A stretch of 27,394 bases of DNA. Origin: CAUZEO01 sp963578625. GTDB taxonomy: Bacteria > Verrucomicrobiota > Kiritimatiellia > SLOV01. The stretch is from contig CAUZEO010000027.1 in the NCBI GenBank assembly GCA_963578625.1, positions 1-27,394 of the forward strand, read 5' to 3'. Below, in pieces: positions 22,771 to 27,394 of the stretch; positions within the stretch are counted from its first letter, which is position 1; every line of letters starts with the position of its first letter. Position numbers and translations under genes: made by a program. The notes below the pieces were generated by a model. That model had not been told where the DNA came from, ran no database searches, and saw only the letters and a program-made list of their open reading frames with translations.

Positions 22771-24555
22771 ATGACTGGATACGAATTCCAACGATCGGAT
22801 GGTGCGGGTCCAGGACACGCCTCTCCAGATAGATTTGCAACGGCGGCGGGAAAAGGAATTATCCTCTTCGTGGTGTTACTTCACTGCTTGCCGGTGCGCG
22901 GCGAGGAACTGAGCATTGAAATAACGGTCTCTCCGGATGAGCAGATAGGCCGGATCAGTCCTTATATTTTCGGCGCAGGGATTGATCCCAAGACAAATCC
23001 TCTTCGTTTTCCGGAATACCCGAATAAAGTTCTGCGAGACATCGCGGACTCCGGTTTGCGCATCGCGCGCTATCCCGGCGGCTTTGTCTACAGCCGTGGC
23101 GAACACCGAGGCTCCTGGGCCAACTTCTACTGGCGGGATCACATCGGGAAGAATCCGAACCGGCACCCCACCGAAGTCTACGATCTTGATACGTTTCTCC
23201 AACTCTGCGAGCGCTTCGACATCGAACCCCTGATGCAGATCAACTTCGTGGGCGAATCGCAGGCTTCGGTGCAAGGCTATATCGAGTATCTCGTCGGGGC
23301 GGGAGACACCGACGGAGATGGGATCAACTGGGCGGCCAGACGGGCGGAAAACGGACGCGCCAGGCCGTACGAAATCACCTATTGGGAACTCGGCAATGAA
23401 GTCCACAGTTACCAGCAGGGATTCCACCCGAACGCCGAAGGGGCCAGAGAGTATGCCCAGGCACTGGAGCGGTTGGTTCCGGTGATTCGGAACATGGCGC
23501 CCGGCGCCAGGATTCTAGTCCCCTTCATCAACATCCAGCGTCCACGCACTGGCCTGAAGGGAGAATCGGGCGACGTTGATATCAATTTTACGACCAGCAG
23601 TGAGTTCGCCCTGAGTTTGTTGAAGAACCTGGATACCCACGTCGACTTTTTCGACTGGCATTTTTATCCGGCCAACGGATGGAACGGGGACTGGCCCTAT
23701 ATTGGAACCGACGACGAATGGAAGCATTACTACTGCTGGGGGACGAAGTTTCGCGAGTGCTACGGGGCCATCACCTCGTTGATCCGGAACGAGTGCAGCC
23801 AGGAGCCGCGACCCGGGATCATGGTCGGCGAATGGTCAGGCGATTGGACCGGTGCGATTTTCCGGGAGCATGAGAACAGCTTTCGCGGTTCGATGATGCG
23901 AACCATGGCGTCCGGGGTTTTCATGGCCGACATCCTCCTGTTCATGATGGAGAAGAGCGTTCCTTCCGAGAGCATCCACGGGGCGTTCTGGCACGCATTC
24001 TCGAACGATGCCCAGTCGCTGTTTTCCGTCCAAACCACCCGCGTCCAAGGCATCTCCTACAAGGGGAGAAGTACCGATGAAGGGTACGGCTACCGCATGC
24101 CGGTCTACTGGGTTTTCAAACTCCTGAGTGAACAGCGTGGCGACATCCTGGTGAAAAGCCGTCTTCGCGGAGAGAACACCATTGCCGCTCCGCAAGACGG
24201 TCTCTATACAGATCCGGAGTACACGTTTTCGCGTGTCACGCAGTGCGCTTCGATACGCGGCGACAAGCTCTATCTGGCTCTGCTGAACAAGGACGCCCAC
24301 CGGTCGGTCGATGCTCGGATTCTCGTTCGTGGCTGGAACCTGAGATCCCCGGTAGATGCTTACCATGTGGGGGCCGATAGTTATCTTGCGGAGAACACGA
24401 TCGGGCGGCCCGATCTCGTGACCCTGTCGGGGCCGGAAACCGGGCGCGTAGAGGATCCCGGAAATATGTCGTACCGTCTCAATCCAAACACACTGGCAGT
24501 TTTGCGACTTCAGAAAAGTGAGGAATGGGATGCCGGCATGTCCCAATCGGATTGA
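22771..24555 (+). CDS. Exported alpha-L-arabinofuranosidase-like glycoside hydrolase (GH51-like)
   Basis: This 594-residue secreted enzyme has a hydrophobic segment GIILFVVLLHCLPV (29-42) with a likely cleavage near VRG-EE. The catalytic (beta/alpha)8 barrel contains IARYPGGFVYS and the GH51-type run INWAARRAENGRARPY leading to YWELGNEV, with acid/base Glu210. The probable nucleophile is Glu354 in IMVGEWSGDW. A C-terminal beta domain follows (about 480-590). GH51 enzymes release arabinofuranose from arabinan or arabinoxylan with retention; GH51 versus a related clan-A family cannot be settled by eye. The N-terminus has about 25 polar residues before the signal core, so the real start may be later, but no better start codon with a ribosome site is visible. 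The gene is divergent from an Fsr-like MFS permease. Confidence 0.82.
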   Translation: MTGYEFQRSDGAGPGHASPDRFATAAGKGIILFVVLLHCLPVRGEELSIEITVSPDEQIGRISPYIFGAGIDPKTNPLRFPEYPNKVLRDIADSGLRIARYPGGFVYSRGEHRGSWANFYWRDHIGKNPNRHPTEVYDLDTFLQLCERFDIEPLMQINFVGESQASVQGYIEYLVGAGDTDGDGINWAARRAENGRARPYEITYWELGNEVHSYQQGFHPNAEGAREYAQALERLVPVIRNMAPGARILVPFINIQRPRTGLKGESGDVDINFTTSSEFALSLLKNLDTHVDFFDWHFYPANGWNGDWPYIGTDDEWKHYYCWGTKFRECYGAITSLIRNECSQEPRPGIMVGEWSGDWTGAIFREHENSFRGSMMRTMASGVFMADILLFMMEKSVPSESIHGAFWHAFSNDAQSLFSVQTTRVQGISYKGRSTDEGYGYRMPVYWVFKLLSEQRGDILVKSRLRGENTIAAPQDGLYTDPEYTFSRVTQCASIRGDKLYLALLNKDAHRSVDARILVRGWNLRSPVDAYHVGADSYLAENTIGRPDLVTLSGPETGRVEDPGNMSYRLNPNTLAVLRLQKSEEWDAGMSQSD

Positions 24556-24595
24556 GCGCATTTCCGGACATGGGTCTCAGAATATCCCTAAAATG

Positions 24596-24924
24596 ACGAA
24601 AAGTTCCCTCGAGCTTCTTCGCCGCCATGCGGAACATCACAGGGTACGGGCCAGTGCCGGAGGAAAAAAGCGGTAGCTGAACTTCTCGTTCGGGACCAGG
24701 TACTTCTGTCCATCAATAGTATTCGGAAGGAAAAAGCTCGTTGGGTAACCGTAGCCCGCAACACGCAGAAAAATGTCCAACATCCCGAAAACCATCAGAG
24801 GAATTACGGTTGCCGTCGCTAACCGCATCGGCCACCGGCGACGGCTCGACGAGCCTGAGATCTCACGGGAACCTGCATTGCGGTTTCCCGCGGCAGGATT
24901 CGGGCTTCTAAACGGCTGAGCCAC
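24596..24924 (-). pseudogene. Broken N-terminal fragment of an SGNH-hydrolase/TPR-type membrane protein
   Basis: The open frame from a GTG at 24924 (9 bp after the SDR stop) gives 95 residues. They comprise an Arg/Ser-rich head, a membrane anchor RLATATVIPLMVFGMLDIFL, then GYGYPTSFFLPN, VPNEKFSYRFFPPALART and a stop at 24637. This matches, from memory, the start of large anchored proteins with an SGNH hydrolase domain and TPRs, where the text continues FxxxKPxGTxRIFVLGxSAA. The minus strand just past the stop, in another frame, reads FRMAAKKLEGTFR, which fits that continuation. So the gene has a frameshift and then loses homology at about 24596. The rest (several hundred residues) is missing. 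It is unlikely to be functional. Confidence 0.65.
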
Positions 24925-24933
24925 CAGATCCGT

Positions 24934-25692
24934 TCACTGACAGGTCCACCCGCCGTCTAAGGCGATTGCCTGGCCGGTGATATTCCGAGCGGCAGAGCTG
25001 AGGAGAAAGTCGATCGTGCCGGCGATCTCCTCCACGGTGACGAATACTCCCTTGGGCATGGGCTTGAGCATGATCTCCTGGATCACCTCTTCCTCGGGAA
25101 TCCCGTGTTCCCGGGCCTGGTCCTTGATCTGCCCTTGCATAAGCGGAGTCATGATAAATGCCGGGCAAATCGTATTTACGGTGATGTCGTGATCCGCGGT
25201 TTCAAGCGCGAGTGATTTTGAGAATCCGAGTAGCCCATGTTTGGCGGCTGCGTACGCCGTTTTGTAGGCAGCGCCGACCAGGGATAGAACGGATCCGATA
25301 TTTACGATTCTCCCAAAATCCTGCTCCTTCATCGAGGGAAGCACCGCCGCGGCGGTCCGGGAAGCGCCGGTGAGCATGACATCGATCATGTGGGCCCAAC
25401 TTGCAGGGGGAAACGATTCCAATCGGGAGACCTGCTGAAGTCCGGCGTTGTTGATGAGAACCTCGATTGTAGCACCCTCCAGCGCTGAATCCAGTGCGGC
25501 AATGTCCTCGTCCGAGGTTACATCCAACCTGAACCCCCGAAGCTGTGGGGCCGGTGCACTTGTCATCGCAGCCGTTTCCGTGGCGGAGGCTTCGTTCACA
25601 TCCGCAGCAAACACCGTGTGACCCGCCCCGGCGAAATGCAACGCGAGGCCTCGTCCCAATCCGCTCCCCGCTCCGGTAATGAGAATATTCAT
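24934..25692 (-). CDS. D-3-hydroxybutyrate dehydrogenase-like SDR
   Basis: This 252-residue classical SDR starts at MNILITGAGSGLG (NAD motif GAGSGLG, 7-13), with NNAG at 81-84, catalytic Ser134, Tyr147 and Lys151. The segment REHGIPEEEVIQEIMLKP followed by FVTVEEIAGTIDFLLS and ITGQAIALDGGW is very like bacterial 3-hydroxybutyrate dehydrogenases, which interconvert D-3-hydroxybutyrate and acetoacetate. Of the four carboxylate-binding residues known in the Pseudomonas enzyme (Gln, His, Lys, Gln), Gln86, Lys144 and Gln188 are present but the His is Leu136. Activity on hydroxybutyrate is therefore uncertain. Longer in-frame starts (25710, 25731) exist, but ATG 25692 is the standard family start. 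It is followed 9 bp later by the broken SGNH/TPR fragment. Confidence 0.85.
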   Translation of the reverse strand: MNILITGAGSGLGRGLALHFAGAGHTVFAADVNEASATETAAMTSAPAPQLRGFRLDVTSDEDIAALDSALEGATIEVLINNAGLQQVSRLESFPPASWAHMIDVMLTGASRTAAAVLPSMKEQDFGRIVNIGSVLSLVGAAYKTAYAAAKHGLLGFSKSLALETADHDITVNTICPAFIMTPLMQGQIKDQAREHGIPEEEVIQEIMLKPMPKGVFVTVEEIAGTIDFLLSSAARNITGQAIALDGGWTCQ

Positions 25693-25843
25693 GATGCAGC
25701 CAAGACTCATCGAGTTTACCGCGTCCGTCAAGGCGCGGTTATCCGAATAGCCATTCCAACTGGCGAATCAGGCATGGTGGTCCGAATCCTGTGGCGATCA
25801 TCGTGGCACGGCATTGGGCTCCGCTAACCGGGATACCCGTGAG

Positions 25844-27394
25844 CTATTTTCGGGCCTTCTGCGCCCAAGCGGAGTTCGGGTATTTCTCCACGAGAATCTC
25901 GTACGCGTTGGTGCGGGCGGCGTCCGGTTCGCCGTTCAGCTCGTGCGCCTGCCCTTTGAACCAGAGCGCCTCTGCCACGTATTCGGGAAAGGCTTCGTAT
26001 AACACAATGATGCGGGTGAGATTCTCATCTGCCACGCGAATATTCTCGCGCCACGCACCGGAGTCCTCTTGCTCCTTTGCCCGCTCCGCCAGGGCTAACT
26101 GGCAGCGGGATACCCCAAGCATTGCACCGATGCGCGCTTCGCCCCGCTCCTCCTGCCACACCGCTGTAAACATCTCCTCTGCTTCCGTGAATTGTTCGTT
26201 TTTTTCAAGAATTCGGGCAAGCAGCACACGACCTTTCTTTCCCTCCTCGAACCAGGGATACTGCTCAAGGACCCGGGCAAACATCTCCTTCGCGCCCTCG
26301 AAGTCATTCTGGCGATACTTGATTTCACCCAATCCGAACAGCGCAGGCGCGCACGCACGCTCATCATCGGCATTGTCTGCCAGAATCTTCACGTACACGC
26401 CTTCCGCTTCCTCCAACTGATTTTCCTCTTTCAGCACCTCGGCGTACCGCGACAGCAATGATGGAGGTAAAGGAATCCCCTGCCCCTGCTCCAGCGCACT
26501 TCGGAACGCGTCCAACGCGTCCTCCTGCCGATCGTCCAACTGTGCAAGAAAGCTTCCAATGCTTGCATCAAGAAACGCCGTCGCGCGCGAATCGCCGTCG
26601 TGCCGGATCCGTGCCTCGCCATACTTTGCCTCGACCTCCTCCGCCGTCATCTGCCGCGCGTGAACCAACCGATAATAGATGGTGGCTACGCCTTCCGGCA
26701 CTTTCTGCGTTTGATCCGAATCGGGATAAGCGGAAAGCAGCTCCTCGTATGCCTGCACGGCCTCCATCATGGTGATTCGATAGGTCTCGCGCTTTTCCTC
26801 CGGCAGGACCGTTGGCAAGCCCATGGCGCCGGCCTTTTCTTTCCCGGCAAGGGCAATAGAGAGCATCGCCTCCGGTGCGAGCTCACCGTCCGGGAGGAGT
26901 TCCACCGATTTCCGATAGGATGCCATCGCTTCGTCAAACCGCTCATCCTGCCGTTGGAGCCACCCCTGCCAGAAATAGGCTTCCGCGGCGAGAGGAGACA
27001 GAGGAAAAGACTCCACGACATCTCGCAACGCAGCGCCCATTTTTTCAAACTCCTCCTTCTCGTAGTGCGAGATCGCAATCTGGTAGAGGGCAACGGGGGC
27101 CAGTTCGTGCTCAGGATCATCGGTCGCCAAGGTGCGCAGAATTTCAAAGGCGCCTTCCTGGTCTCCGCCCGCGTCCATCGCCACCGCAAGATAATATTGT
27201 GCCTGCGGCCGCAGCGGGCTGTCCGAAAAACGTTCGATAAACTCACCAAACAGGGCGACTGCGTCCGCGTGACGCTCCATCTGCTTGAGCATCCATGCCT
27301 TCTGAAAGAATGCATCGTCGGGGGTGTCGAATTCGGGCGTGCCTTCAGGATAGGTCCGGATGACTTCGTCGATCGTCGCGACCGCTTCATCGAA
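25844..27394 (-). CDS. Tetratricopeptide-repeat protein, 5' end outside window
   Basis: The frame is open from the right edge (516 codons, stop at 25844-25846), so an ATG at 27292 is internal and not the start. The protein is almost wholly TPR or TPR-like helical pairs: KAWMLKQMERHADAVALFGEF, LRPQAQYYLAVAMDAGG, ALYQIAISHYEKEEFEKM, AEAYFWQGWLQRQDERFDEAM, ALFGLGEIKYRQNDFEGAKEM, ALWFKGQAHELNGEPDAA. The pattern resembles periplasmic or outer-membrane-associated TPR proteins of the YbgF/BamD style. The N-terminus, including any signal peptide, is not in view. It is a scaffold for protein-protein contact; partners are unknown. The next gene on the strand (SDR) starts 151 bp downstream, so co-transcription is possible but not clear. 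Confidence 0.85.
   Translation of the reverse strand, partial: FDEAVATIDEVIRTYPEGTPEFDTPDDAFFQKAWMLKQMERHADAVALFGEFIERFSDSPLRPQAQYYLAVAMDAGGDQEGAFEILRTLATDDPEHELAPVALYQIAISHYEKEEFEKMGAALRDVVESFPLSPLAAEAYFWQGWLQRQDERFDEAMASYRKSVELLPDGELAPEAMLSIALAGKEKAGAMGLPTVLPEEKRETYRITMMEAVQAYEELLSAYPDSDQTQKVPEGVATIYYRLVHARQMTAEEVEAKYGEARIRHDGDSRATAFLDASIGSFLAQLDDRQEDALDAFRSALEQGQGIPLPPSLLSRYAEVLKEENQLEEAEGVYVKILADNADDERACAPALFGLGEIKYRQNDFEGAKEMFARVLEQYPWFEEGKKGRVLLARILEKNEQFTEAEEMFTAVWQEERGEARIGAMLGVSRCQLALAERAKEQEDSGAWRENIRVADENLTRIIVLYEAFPEYVAEALWFKGQAHELNGEPDAARTNAYEILVEKYPNSAWAQKARK

Overview
The window looks like a chromosomal segment of a free-living, saccharolytic, Gram-negative-type bacterium. I infer the Planctomycetes-Verrucomicrobia-Chlamydiae area or a neighbouring uncultured phylum. 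The reasons are the mix of a Gfo/Idh/MocA oxidoreductase, xylose-isomerase-like TIM barrels, metal-dependent amidohydrolases, aldo/keto reductases and SDRs, the weak or absent Shine-Dalgarno sites at many starts, and several decaying genes. No rRNA, tRNA, transposase, integrase, phage gene or CRISPR array was seen.

Region 1 (1-12742) is a carbohydrate catabolic island. A 3' fragment of a nagB-type glucosamine-6-phosphate deaminase on the plus strand converges on a long minus-strand series. In transcription order this is: Gfo/Idh/MocA oxidoreductase; then an alpha/beta hydrolase, a short NagA-like deacetylase, an amidohydrolase, an SDR and an EamA permease, joined by start/stop overlaps or 2-bp gaps; then an MFS permease fused to HEAT-like repeats. 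After a 143-bp gap come TIM-barrel isomerase, zinc alcohol dehydrogenase, second TIM-barrel isomerase and PfkB sugar kinase. Deacetylation, deamination, oxidation, isomerisation, phosphorylation and uptake together suggest breakdown of an acetylated or otherwise modified (amino) sugar. The exact substrate cannot be read from sequence.

Region 2 (12743-16367) holds the most striking gene, a 1069-residue exported protein. Residues 131-1056 are 128 consecutive units of a Thr-x-Cys-Pro-x-x-x heptad. All 128 units carry Cys and 112 carry Cys-Pro. The gene has its own promoter-like sequence, an operator-like palindrome/direct-repeat block upstream, and a 36-bp perfect-palindrome terminator downstream. 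I do not recognise this family.

Region 3 (16368-20796) has two aldo/keto reductases, a collapsed response-regulator/histidine-kinase pseudogene, and a divergent grxD/bolA iron-sulphur module. A small unknown Cys-containing protein is co-transcribed with grxD.

Region 4 (20797-27394) has a 487-bp gene-free stretch with CTCGCGAG palindromes, an Fsr-like MFS permease divergent from an exported GH51-like arabinofuranosidase, a D-3-hydroxybutyrate-dehydrogenase-like SDR, a broken N-terminal fragment of an SGNH/TPR-type membrane protein, and a large TPR protein that runs off the right edge. All functions are inferred from motif recognition by eye; no database search was run.
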